Assembly: GCA_013202595.1 (NCBI GenBank)
Contig: JABMPV010000458.1
Span: 1 to 7,804 of the forward strand
DNA from: a bacterium
GTDB taxonomy: Bacteria > Actinomycetota > Acidimicrobiia > Spongiisociales > UBA11373
Length of the DNA stretch: 7,804 nucleotides
Reading direction: 5' to 3'
In this document: positions 1 to 6,104 of the stretch, one piece after another
How positions within the stretch are numbered: the first letter of the stretch is position 1
Layout of the letters: each line of letters opens with the position of its first letter
The notes under the pieces: generated by a model
What the model saw: the letters and a program-made list of their open reading frames with translations, nothing else
The model's database searches: none
What the model was told of the DNA's origin: nothing
Program-made: the position numbers and the translations under genes

Positions 1-18
1 ACCACCACCACCACCACC
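1..18 (+). repeat. (ACC)6 trinucleotide tract
   Basis: Six perfect ACC units at the left edge encode a Thr run in the exported-protein linker. The tract may continue upstream of the window. Such in-frame triplet repeats can change length by slippage without breaking the frame. Confidence 0.7.
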
Positions 19-396
19 CAGGCGCCCACAACGACCGAGGCACCGACCACCACTTCGGCTGCAAGCCTCGCCGCAGAGGCGTCTATCGGCGACTGCGACG
101 GCCTCGCCACCGCGACGATCGTGATGCTCCAGGATGTCATCGACTTCATGGGCGCGATCTCGCCTGAGGAATTCGCCGACATCAGCGAAGGCGTACCCAA
201 CGAGACTCTCGATGACATCGCCATTCGGGGCGAAGCGATCGGCAATCGGGCCGTCGAGTTGGAATGCACCGACCTCGACGCGACCGTTCAGGGCTTGGCC
301 GACCAACTCACGGCCGAACCCACCAATGCCATCGGTCAACTGATCGTTCAGGGCACCAAGGACGGCACCGACGTGATGAGCCGTCTCTTCAGGTAG
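1..396 (+). CDS. C-terminal part of a secreted/lipoprotein-like protein with Thr-rich linker (5' end off window)
   Basis: This is an open frame from the first base to a TAG stop, 131 residues, with the start and any signal peptide outside the window. Residues 1-20 are a Thr/Pro/Ala/Glu linker (six Thr, then QAPTTTEAPTTT). Such linkers usually follow the signal peptide or lipobox Cys of actinobacterial exported proteins. The rest is a small, acidic, probably helical domain with exactly two cysteines (C32 and C89), spaced so that they could form a disulfide, which fits an extracytoplasmic location. I do not recognise the domain family. Codon use is GC-rich like the neighbours. A strong hairpin lies 50 bp after the stop. 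That the frame is real is fairly sure; export is inferred from the linker and cysteines only. Confidence 0.72.
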   Translation, partial: TTTTTTQAPTTTEAPTTTSAASLAAEASIGDCDGLATATIVMLQDVIDFMGAISPEEFADISEGVPNETLDDIAIRGEAIGNRAVELECTDLDATVQGLADQLTAEPTNAIGQLIVQGTKDGTDVMSRLFR

Positions 397-445
397 CCGT
401 TGGTGGTCGGCCCGAACAGGGCAGACCAGACTCTCGAGAACGCCC

Positions 446-476
446 CAGGGGCCCGGCCGTCACGGTCGGGCCCCTG
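446..476. terminator. Strong convergent hairpin, probable bidirectional terminator
   Basis: The arms 446-459 and 463-476 pair over 14 bp (13 Watson-Crick pairs plus one G-U at 456/466 when read on +), leaving a 3-nt loop at 460-462. There is no T-tract on either side, as is common for actinobacterial hairpin terminators. It lies 50 bp past the stop of the plus-strand exported-protein gene and at the very 3' end of the convergent HAD gene. The three loop bases are the HAD gene's stop codon. Termination activity is inferred from structure and position. Confidence 0.75.
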
Positions 477-1122
477 CTCCTGCCAGACCGACCGCCTCCA
501 CCAGAGTGAACGCCACCGGCGTCCCCTCGGCAGCCAGCATCTTCAGAGGCTGTGACCCCCCGTCGTACAACACACAGTCGACCCCTGCCGCCCTGGCAGC
601 CGAGGCGTCATCGGTGATATCGCCGATTGCGACCACTCCGTCGTCCTGAATCCCCGGGTACAGACGCTCCAGTTGCTCGAGATGGCGCACCAGGTGCTGT
701 TCCTTGGTCTCGCCGGGCGACCCCCTGTGCCCGTCGACGGCCAGCATGAACTCATCGAGCCCGAACGCTCTCACGGCGGGCACGAGCCGATCGTGCCACC
801 ACATCGACAGGATCGACTGGGTCGCCCCGAGTTCTCTGACGAGGCGGATGGCGCCACGAGCATCAGCGGTGAGGCCGGCCCGGTCGAGGGACGCGTGATA
901 GACGCCGTGGAAGTTGCGATCGATGACGGCCATCCTCTCCGACCCGATCGGCTCGCCGAGGATGGCTTCGTAGAACAGATGCACCGGGCGCCGGTATCCC
1001 GCACGGTACCCGTCGGCATCGATCGGACCTGCCCCTTCGTGTGCGAGGGAGGCATTGACCGCGTCGACAACGATGGCGAGGTCGTCGAACAGCGTCCCGT
1101 TCCAGTCCCAGACGATGTGCAT
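460..1122 (-). CDS. HAD-superfamily hydrolase (phosphatase-like)
   Basis: A 220-residue protein with the haloacid dehalogenase motif set in order: motif I DWNGTLFDD (nucleophile D6), motif II around ILSMWW (S106), motif III Lys at GETKEQ (K140), and motif IV AIGDITDD (D168 with D171/D172). Residues about 15-80 between motifs I and II fit a helical cap. Such enzymes are cytoplasmic Mg-dependent phosphatases or phosphoglycolate phosphatase-like proteins; the substrate cannot be read from sequence. The residue two after the nucleophile is Asn (N8) rather than the usual acid/base Asp. The start chosen is the ATG at 1122 because motif I must lie near the N-terminus; the frame stays open to 1200 but that extension is not HAD-like. 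No clear Shine-Dalgarno is seen. It is divergent from the LOG-like gene and convergent with the gene on its left. Confidence 0.88.
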   Translation of the reverse strand: MHIVWDWNGTLFDDLAIVVDAVNASLAHEGAGPIDADGYRAGYRRPVHLFYEAILGEPIGSERMAVIDRNFHGVYHASLDRAGLTADARGAIRLVRELGATQSILSMWWHDRLVPAVRAFGLDEFMLAVDGHRGSPGETKEQHLVRHLEQLERLYPGIQDDGVVAIGDITDDASAARAAGVDCVLYDGGSQPLKMLAAEGTPVAFTLVEAVGLAGAGARP

Positions 1123-1156
1123 GGTCCGGGGAGCATATCCGGGCCAGACGATGTGC
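1108..1156 (+). repeat. 13-bp direct repeat across the HAD/LOG divergent region
   Basis: The sequence CCAGACGATGTGC occurs at 1108-1120 and again at 1144-1156, start-to-start distance 36 bp. The first copy covers the first codons of the HAD gene; the second lies between the divergent genes. It could be an operator pair or a small local duplication of the HAD start region: the upstream open frame repeats the residues HIVW that also begin the HAD protein. Confidence 0.6.
1132..1137 (-). promoter_or_regulatory. Possible -10 box for the HAD gene
   Basis: On the minus strand this reads TATGCT, a match to TANNNT, ending 9 nt before the HAD ATG at 1122. That spacing would give a very short leader or nearly leaderless mRNA and would explain the absence of a ribosome binding site. 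No convincing -35 is seen. Confidence 0.35.
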
Positions 1157-1210
1157 CATGAGAGGCGCCCGGCGCCCGCTACCGTCGGAGATCCCGACAA
1201 CGGAGACCAG

Positions 1211-2278
1211 GTGCGGCCCTACGACATTGGCGACTCGGACCTCGATGCGCAGGTCAGTGCGCTCGTCGCCGCAGCGGCTGCCGGGCGCGACGCCAACGGC
1301 AACGACGACCTCGCCCGCGAGATGATCATCACGTCCCTGAAGATGCTCCGTGATGGCGCAGGCCGCGGCGACACGAAGCTGGTGAACGCCGCTCTCAAGG
1401 AGATGCGCTACGCGTTCATGGTCTTCTCCAAGTACCGGGACATCCGAAAGGTGACAGTGTTCGGATCTGCCCGAACCGCCACCGACGACCCCAACTACGT
1501 CATGGCGAGCGACTTCGCCAGGCTGATGTCCGATATTCGCCGGTGGATGGTCGTCACCGGGGCAGGCCCGGGGATCATGGAGGCTGCCAACCAGGGCGCC
1601 GGAAGGGAGTACTCCTTCGGCGTCAACATCAGGCTGCCCTTCGAGGACGAACCCAATCCCTACCTGCACGACAGCAGGATCATCAACTTCAAGTACTTCT
1701 TCACCCGCAAACTCATGTTCATCAAGGAGTCTCACGGGTTCGCGCTGTTTCCCGGTGGCTTCGGAACCCTCGACGAGAGCTTCGAACTCCTCACGCTCAT
1801 CCAGACCGGCAAGAGCGACCTGCATCCCATCGTCCTGATCGAGGCATCGGGCACGGGGTACTGGGAGGGCTGGCTGTCGTTCGTGCAGGGAACACTGGTC
1901 GATCGAGGCATGATCCGTCCCGAGGACCTCGGACTGTTCAAGTTCACGACCGATGTGAAGGAAGCGGCCGACGAGATCTGCCGCTTCTACGCCAATTACC
2001 ACTCTCAACGCTTCGTAGACGGCGATCTGGTGTTCCGCGTGCAGCACAAGCCCACGGCACAGCAACTGGTGGAGATCAACGACCTGTTCTCGGACATCGT
2101 CGCCTCGGGCACCATCGACACGGTCTCCGCGAGCAGCGAAGAACTGGCCGACAACGACGTACCTGAGCTCTCCCGTATCAAGTTTCGCTTCGACAGGCGC
2201 AGCCTGGGTCGGCTGCGATCGCTGGTCGATCACCTCAACTCCTACGTTCCCGGCGGAGAAGCGTCCTGGCCAGAGTAG
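1211..2278 (+). CDS. LOG family / TIGR00730 Rossmann-fold protein, long form
   Basis: A 355-residue protein with the lysine-decarboxylase-like Rossmann core of LOG proteins: FGSAR at 84-88, GAGPGIMEAAN at 117-127, the Arg of FFTRK at 167, and the diagnostic PGGFGTLDE at 181-189. Classical LOG enzymes hydrolyse cytokinin or purine nucleoside 5'-monophosphates to base and ribose 5-phosphate, using the Arg and the motif Glu. This protein is nearly twice as long as plant-type LOGs, with a helical N-terminal region of about 80 residues and a C-terminal extension, so the substrate is uncertain. The start is the GTG at 1211 because GGAG at 1202-1205 lies 5 nt upstream; an ATG at 1151 (375 residues) is the alternative but has no well-placed ribosome binding site. 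It is the first gene of the plus-strand cluster. Its TAG stop is part of the next gene's likely -10 box. Confidence 0.9.
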   Translation: MRPYDIGDSDLDAQVSALVAAAAAGRDANGNDDLAREMIITSLKMLRDGAGRGDTKLVNAALKEMRYAFMVFSKYRDIRKVTVFGSARTATDDPNYVMASDFARLMSDIRRWMVVTGAGPGIMEAANQGAGREYSFGVNIRLPFEDEPNPYLHDSRIINFKYFFTRKLMFIKESHGFALFPGGFGTLDESFELLTLIQTGKSDLHPIVLIEASGTGYWEGWLSFVQGTLVDRGMIRPEDLGLFKFTTDVKEAADEICRFYANYHSQRFVDGDLVFRVQHKPTAQQLVEINDLFSDIVASGTIDTVSASSEELADNDVPELSRIKFRFDRRSLGRLRSLVDHLNSYVPGGEASWPE

Positions 2279-2281
2279 AAT
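2276..2281 (+). promoter_or_regulatory. -10 box for a leaderless transcript, overlapping the upstream stop codon
   Basis: TAGAAT matches TANNNT, and the ATG at 2288 follows after exactly 6 nt, so the A of the start codon would be the transcription start. The first three bases are the TAG stop of the LOG-like gene. The start codon has no good Shine-Dalgarno (only GGGT, 2 nt away). No clear -35 is visible. Confidence 0.55.
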
Positions 2282-2287
2282 TGGGTA

Positions 2288-3028
2288 ATGCGCGAGATAC
2301 TCGCTGACCTCGTCGCGGAGCAGCAGGCGCTCGATCAGATGCTCCAGCGATCACCCGATAGGGACTGGAAGGTCAAGACGCGCCTGCCCGGATGGAAAGT
2401 CCAGGACATCATCAGCCACCTGGCATCGAACGAGCGCCTCGCCGCCGAAGTGCTCGAAGGCAACGAAGACGTCGTCGAAGAGGCTCTGGCCTACGGATCG
2501 GTAGACCTCTTCAATGCTGCGGGCGTTCAGGAAGGACGGGCACTCCGGCCTCAGGCCATCATCGAGTGGTGGCGTCATCAGCGAGCGGCCGTGGTCGACG
2601 CCTTGTCGCGGATGAAGGCAGACGATCGCGTCCCCTGGATCGCAGGCGACATGAGCGCCAAGACCTTTGCCACCAGCCGGCTCATGGAGACGTGGGCCCA
2701 CGGCCTCGACATCGACGAGGCCCTGGGCAAGGACATGGAGGACACGCCACGGACCCGCCACATCGCCTGGCTGGGATGGGCAACTCTGCCGTGGGCCTTC
2801 GAGCAGGCAGGCGAGGAGTACTCCGAGCCCATCCGGATCGAACTGGTGGGTCCGGCGTATGCACGATGGGCGTTCGGCCCCGAGGGCGCCGCCAACCTGA
2901 TCAAGGGAAACGGCGGCGAGTGGTGCCGTGTGGCCGTACGGCGTCTCGACGCCCGCAAGACCGAGAACCTCACGGCGACAGGCCCCATCGCCGAGATCGC
3001 TCTCCAAGTCGCCCGCACCTACCTGTGA
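2288..3028 (+). CDS. TIGR03084-type metal-binding protein (mycothiol-dependent maleylpyruvate isomerase N-domain / DinB-like)
   Basis: A 246-residue protein. The N-terminal half is a DinB-like four-helix domain: LPGWKVQDIISHLA at 33-46 and RLMETWAHGLDIDEAL at 131-146 are family signatures. H44, E134 and H138 match the three metal ligands of mycothiol-dependent maleylpyruvate isomerase (HLA and ExxxH). The C-terminal half (about 160-246) fits the small sterol-carrier-like domain found after DinB domains in this family. Known relatives use mycothiol or a similar thiol for isomerase or transferase chemistry; this subfamily has no assigned reaction. The ATG at 2288 is 9 bp after the LOG stop and has its own likely leaderless promoter. 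The 3' end overlaps the next gene by GTGA, so the two should be translationally coupled. Family assignment is firm; function is unknown. Confidence 0.87.
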   Translation: MREILADLVAEQQALDQMLQRSPDRDWKVKTRLPGWKVQDIISHLASNERLAAEVLEGNEDVVEEALAYGSVDLFNAAGVQEGRALRPQAIIEWWRHQRAAVVDALSRMKADDRVPWIAGDMSAKTFATSRLMETWAHGLDIDEALGKDMEDTPRTRHIAWLGWATLPWAFEQAGEEYSEPIRIELVGPAYARWAFGPEGAANLIKGNGGEWCRVAVRRLDARKTENLTATGPIAEIALQVARTYL

Positions 3029-3813
3029 GCCGCTCACCGATCGGGCCCCTGATCGGGATGATCCACCTGGGACCGCTCCCCGGCTCCCCGCGTTTCACCG
3101 GCGACTTCGACGCGGTACTCGAGATGGCGATCTCCGATGCCCGCACGCTCGTCGATGCCGGCTTCGACGCGTTGATGGTGGAGAACTTCGGAGACGACCC
3201 CTTCTTCCCCGATGACGTCCCTGCAGTCACCGTCTCGGCGATGACCAGGGCCGTCACGACGGTGGTCAACGCCGCTGAGGGCCTCCCGATCGGAGTCAAC
3301 GTCTTGCGTAACGACGCACTGTCGGCTGTCTCCATCGCCGCAGCCACCGGGGCACACTTCGTCAGGGTCAATGTGCTCACGGGCGAGATGCACACCGACC
3401 AGGGCCCCATCGTGGGTCGGGCGGCTCAGGTGGCCCGGCTGCGCTCCTCTCTGGCCCCGGGCGTGCTCATCCTCGCCGATGTCTTCGTCAAACATGCCGT
3501 GCCCCCTGCAGGGTTGACGGTGGAGAACGCAGCACGGGACACCTGGGAGCGCGGTGGTTCACACGGCCTCGTCGTGACCGGAGTCTCCACGGGCGCTGCA
3601 ACGCCACTCGATCGTGTCGAGGCGGTTCGCTCGGCGGTCCCCGATGCCCCGCTGTTCACCGGCTCGGGAGCCACTGCCGACACCGTCGCCGACATCCTGG
3701 CCATCGCCGACGGCGCAATCGTCGGAACCTGGTTGAAATTCGACGGCGACGTCACCGCTCCGGTCGACCCGAAACGTGCAGCCGACATCGTTGGTGCGAC
3801 AAGATCCGGATGA
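3025..3813 (+). CDS. BtpA/SgcQ family protein (TIM barrel)
   Basis: A 262-residue protein, the usual length for PF03437. Signatures in order: IGMIHLGPLPGSP (10-22), VENFGDDPF (52-60), GVNVLRND (90-97), FVRVNV (112-117), LADVFVKHA (150-158), VVTGVSTG (183-190), FTGSGAT (211-217) and GTWLKFDGD (234-242). These match BtpA, needed for photosystem I accumulation in cyanobacteria, and E. coli SgcQ. Most members come from non-photosynthetic bacteria and archaea and have no proven reaction; the fold resembles a phosphate-binding (beta/alpha)8 enzyme. The start is GTG at 3025, whose GTGA overlaps the TGA stop of the TIGR03084-type gene; the ATG at 3058 would cut the conserved first strand. The overlap suggests linked expression. 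Nothing nearby is photosynthetic, so a metabolic role is more likely than a photosystem one. Confidence 0.87.
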   Translation: MSRSPIGPLIGMIHLGPLPGSPRFTGDFDAVLEMAISDARTLVDAGFDALMVENFGDDPFFPDDVPAVTVSAMTRAVTTVVNAAEGLPIGVNVLRNDALSAVSIAAATGAHFVRVNVLTGEMHTDQGPIVGRAAQVARLRSSLAPGVLILADVFVKHAVPPAGLTVENAARDTWERGGSHGLVVTGVSTGAATPLDRVEAVRSAVPDAPLFTGSGATADTVADILAIADGAIVGTWLKFDGDVTAPVDPKRAADIVGATRSG

Positions 3814-3882
3814 CGAGATCCGGCGCCGCCGAATGACCGAAGGCCGGACTGACAACCGGTCTCTCCAAACGGAGCAGCAGAG

Positions 3883-4908
3883 ATGACTCGCAGGCTCATC
3901 CTTCACATCGGACAGCACAAGACTGGCTCCACCTCGATCCAGAAGGCACTCTTCGGCCATCGGGCCCAACTCGCCGAATGCGGTTTCGACTACTTCGCCG
4001 ACCGGGCCAATCACTCGCAACCCATGCGCGAACTGTTCGAGCCGGACCACTTCACCGGCTATCGCCGCCTCCCGCCCGATGAGATAGCAGCCCGTCAATC
4101 GACCATCTGGTCCGGACTCATGCGGCAGATCGAGGCCACCGATCACGACTTCATCGTCTCGGGCGAAGGCCTTACGCTCTGGCAGCGCGACTCGGTCGAG
4201 CGGCTCGTCAATGAGCTCGCAGGGCTCTTCGATGACTGGATGGTGATCGCGTATGTGAGGCCTCCACGGAGTCTGGTGGGCAGCTGGGCCCAGCAGCGCC
4301 TCAAGCGTGGAGTCACGCTCTCGGGCATACCTGAGCCAACGGCCCCCCCGGCGCCGCTCTACCGCTTCTTCCTCGAGAAGTGGATCGAGCTCGCAGGCAG
4401 CGAGCGGGTACGTCTCCGGCTGTTCCATCCGACCACCATCCACCCGGGAAACCCCCTATTGGCCGACTTCGCCAGGTTGGTCGGGATCCCCACCGATTTC
4501 TTGACGGGTATCGAAGCACCGGCTGCCAACCCATCGATGACCATGTCTTCGGGCAACGTGCTCTCTGCCGTCAACCAACGCTTGCGTGCGATGGGATACG
4601 AATCTGATTCCGGTAATCGTCTTCCCTGGCGCATCAGCAAGCTCCTGGCGGAGAGGGATGGCCCCCCCTATCGGCTTCCTCACTCCGTCGAACAGAGGAT
4701 CATCGAAGCCCACGCCGATGAGATCCGGTGGATGGAGGACATCCTCGGCATCGAGTTCGGCGGCCTCGACCTCGAGTCATCACCGGGCCAGAACCCCTTC
4801 GATGCTTCGGACCTGTCGCCCGAACTCGAGGCCACGATCGACGCGCTCCTCACCCTCTTCCAGGCGGACGCCAGGAACGCGATCGACCCACCAGAGGTCA
4901 CGGAGTGA
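3883..4908 (+). CDS. Sulfotransferase-like P-loop protein (PAPS-dependent type)
   Basis: A 341-residue protein with a sulfotransferase nucleotide-binding fold. Residues 8-20 (HIGQHKTGSTSIQ) are the 5'-phosphosulfate loop with K13, in the HKTGTTSIQ form seen in bacterial carbohydrate sulfotransferase-like proteins. FIVSGEGL (90-97) follows, then YVRPPRSLVGSW (124-135), the 3'-phosphate-binding motif with R126 and S134. Members transfer sulfate from PAPS to glycans, lipids or small molecules; no acceptor can be named. There is no signal peptide or membrane segment, so it is probably cytoplasmic. The ATG at 3883 has GGAG at 3871-3874, 8 nt upstream. It lies 69 bp after the BtpA gene, so it may be transcribed with that cluster, but no PAPS-synthesis gene is in view. 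Confidence 0.85.
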   Translation: MTRRLILHIGQHKTGSTSIQKALFGHRAQLAECGFDYFADRANHSQPMRELFEPDHFTGYRRLPPDEIAARQSTIWSGLMRQIEATDHDFIVSGEGLTLWQRDSVERLVNELAGLFDDWMVIAYVRPPRSLVGSWAQQRLKRGVTLSGIPEPTAPPAPLYRFFLEKWIELAGSERVRLRLFHPTTIHPGNPLLADFARLVGIPTDFLTGIEAPAANPSMTMSSGNVLSAVNQRLRAMGYESDSGNRLPWRISKLLAERDGPPYRLPHSVEQRIIEAHADEIRWMEDILGIEFGGLDLESSPGQNPFDASDLSPELEATIDALLTLFQADARNAIDPPEVTE

Positions 4909-4972
4909 TATCTACCATCCGAACCGATGCGGATCACGACCCGTTCGGCGCGACCGACCGCGAGGAAGGTTC

Positions 4973-5566
4973 ATGGACGAGATCATTCTCTCCGCGGATC
5001 AGCACGGGCTCTGGGCCGAATTGTACGAGCGCCGGCTGCCGAGGATTCACCGGCACGCCTGCTCGGAGTATCTGAGCGGGTTCGATCTCCTCGATCTGCC
5101 GGGCGAGTCGATCCCGACCCTGGCCCACCTCAACAGCAGGATCATGCCGGCCACCGGCTGGCAGGTGGTCAGGACCGAGGAGCGCTTCCGGGCACCTGCC
5201 GTTCTTCATGCATCCCCACTACGCAGCACTCCAGGAGATGTTTGCTCCCACCTTCCTCGCCGCCGCCACTGATGACGAGCGTGAGAGCATCAAACGGCTC
5301 GCCTGGTACTCCACGGAGTTCGGCATGATCCGCGAAGACGGGGGCCTCGAGGTGTTCGGCACCGGCTTGATGTCGGGGGCGACGAGTTCATCGCCGCGGC
5401 GTAGGGCAAGATGCGTTACGAAGAATCCAGCCTCGGCACCGTGCTCGGCCACGACACGGTGATGTACTCCCAGCACGAGCGCCCGTACGTGATCGAGTCG
5501 ATCGACGCACTCACGAAGGAGCTCGTGGCACACTTCGGCCCGATCCTGGAGCGGGCTGTGAGCTGA
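4973..5566 (+). pseudogene. phhA: Decayed aromatic amino acid (phenylalanine-4-) hydroxylase
   Basis: Joined across frames, this matches tetrahydropterin-dependent phenylalanine hydroxylases. The N-terminal part (4973 to about 5190) carries ACSEYLSGFDLLDLP, IPTLAHLN and TGWQVV. The middle part (about 5190-5377, shifted frame) carries GHLPFF, KRLAWYSTEFGMI and LEVFGTGLMSG. The C-terminal part (about 5378-5566, back in the first frame) carries GDEFIAAA, LGHDTVMY and YVIESIDAL. Three lesions are visible. First, about 40 residues are missing between GWQVV and GHLPFF, with a frame change; this removes the first His of the iron-binding HExxGH-type motif. Second, one base is lost in a G-run at 5374-5378. 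Third, there is an in-frame TAG at 5402-5404. The second His (in GHLPF) and the Glu of STEFG survive. AGGAAGG at 4963-4969 still precedes the ATG. The shifts cancel, so the original frame resumes to the TGA. Family identity is clear. Inactivity as the usual enzyme is very likely unless the sequence is mis-assembled. Confidence 0.82.
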
Positions 5567-5571
5567 GCCGG

Positions 5572-6039
5572 TTACCCCTCGTACCGCACCGACAACACGG
5601 GCTGGCCGGCCTGGAGGACGACGGACTGGGTCTCACTGCCGAAGACCAGCTTGCCGACGCGTGAGCGATTCCTGGTGGTGATGACGATGAGATCGCACTC
5701 GCGATCCACCGCGCACTGCAGGATCTCGGTGGCCGCTTCACCGGCTCTGACCCTGGCGAGCACGGCGACCGAATCGTCGGGGAGCACGCCGGCCATGGAG
5801 CGAACCAGTTCCTGGCGCGCAGTCTGGATCACCTTGTCGAGAGGAGCCTCGGGTGCGAATGCTGCTTTCGTCGCCTCTTCCTCGTCCTGCGTGACGACGT
5901 GGAGCACGACGAGATCTGCACCGAGGTCGAATGCGAGCCGATGCGCCGTGAGCAGACCTTGCTCCCACCCGGGGCCGTGGTCGACTGCAGCCAGGATGCG
6001 CTTGAAGGACGCCACCGGAGGTGCCCCATCGTCAGCCAT
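5572..6039 (-). CDS. Universal stress protein (UspA) domain protein
   Basis: A 155-residue single-domain Usp fold: first strand FKRILAAVDHG (12-22, D20 at the nucleotide site), second strand DLVVLHVV (42-49), then CDLIVITTRNRSRVGKLVFGS (115-135) and final strand QPVLSVRY (146-153). ATP-binding members have G-x2-G-x9-G-S/T. Here the two leading glycines are T121 and N124, and only GS (134-135) remains, so ATP binding is doubtful. Usp proteins are cytoplasmic dimers linked to starvation, oxygen and persistence responses. The start at 6039 has AGGTGG 5 nt upstream; an ATG at 6057 (six residues longer) has GGGAGG 11 nt upstream and is also possible. It ends 5 bp from the hydroxylase pseudogene, tail-to-tail, and lies downstream of the PD-(D/E)XK-like gene. 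Confidence 0.88.
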   Translation of the reverse strand: MADDGAPPVASFKRILAAVDHGPGWEQGLLTAHRLAFDLGADLVVLHVVTQDEEEATKAAFAPEAPLDKVIQTARQELVRSMAGVLPDDSVAVLARVRAGEAATEILQCAVDRECDLIVITTRNRSRVGKLVFGSETQSVVLQAGQPVLSVRYEG

Positions 6040-6077
6040 GCCAGCCACCTTTCGCATTGGTCATCTCGCCTCCCGGT

Positions 6078-6083
6078 ATCCTA
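6078..6083 (-). promoter_or_regulatory. Possible -10 box for the universal stress gene
   Basis: On the minus strand this reads TAGGAT, matching TANNNT, in the short gap between the two minus-strand genes. CTGACG lies 19 nt upstream of it as a weak -35. It would give a short leader that includes either candidate ribosome binding site, letting the stress gene be expressed apart from the gene upstream. Confidence 0.35.
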
Positions 6084-6104
6084 TTGCTCTGCCGTTCCAG
6101 TCCG

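Noticed and set aside
863..2233. Long minus-strand open frame of 456 codons opposite the LOG-like gene
   Set aside because: It is antisense to a gene with clear family motifs and also overlaps the HAD gene. Its translation is low-complexity and Arg/Gly/Asp/Val-rich with no recognisable domain, typical of a high-GC shadow frame.
2392..3024. Upstream extension of the BtpA reading frame to 2392
   Set aside because: The extension lies wholly inside the TIGR03084-type gene in another frame and is Arg/Gly/Pro-rich. The BtpA family length and first strand fit a start at 3025.
3802..3859. Repeated AGATCCGG (3802-3809 and 3816-3823) and a short CCGG-CCGG hairpin between the BtpA and sulfotransferase genes
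   Set aside because: AGATCCGG recurs elsewhere in the window by chance and the hairpin is only 4 bp, so neither supports a terminator or attachment site.
3559..4443. Minus-strand open frame of 294 codons
   Set aside because: It is antisense to the BtpA and sulfotransferase genes, both supported by motifs; it has no recognisable family and crosses two real genes.
5208..5462. Separate small gene starting at the ATG at 5208
   Set aside because: Its first 60 residues are the middle of the aromatic hydroxylase and the remainder is out-of-frame. It is a fragment of the pseudogene, and no ribosome binding site precedes it.
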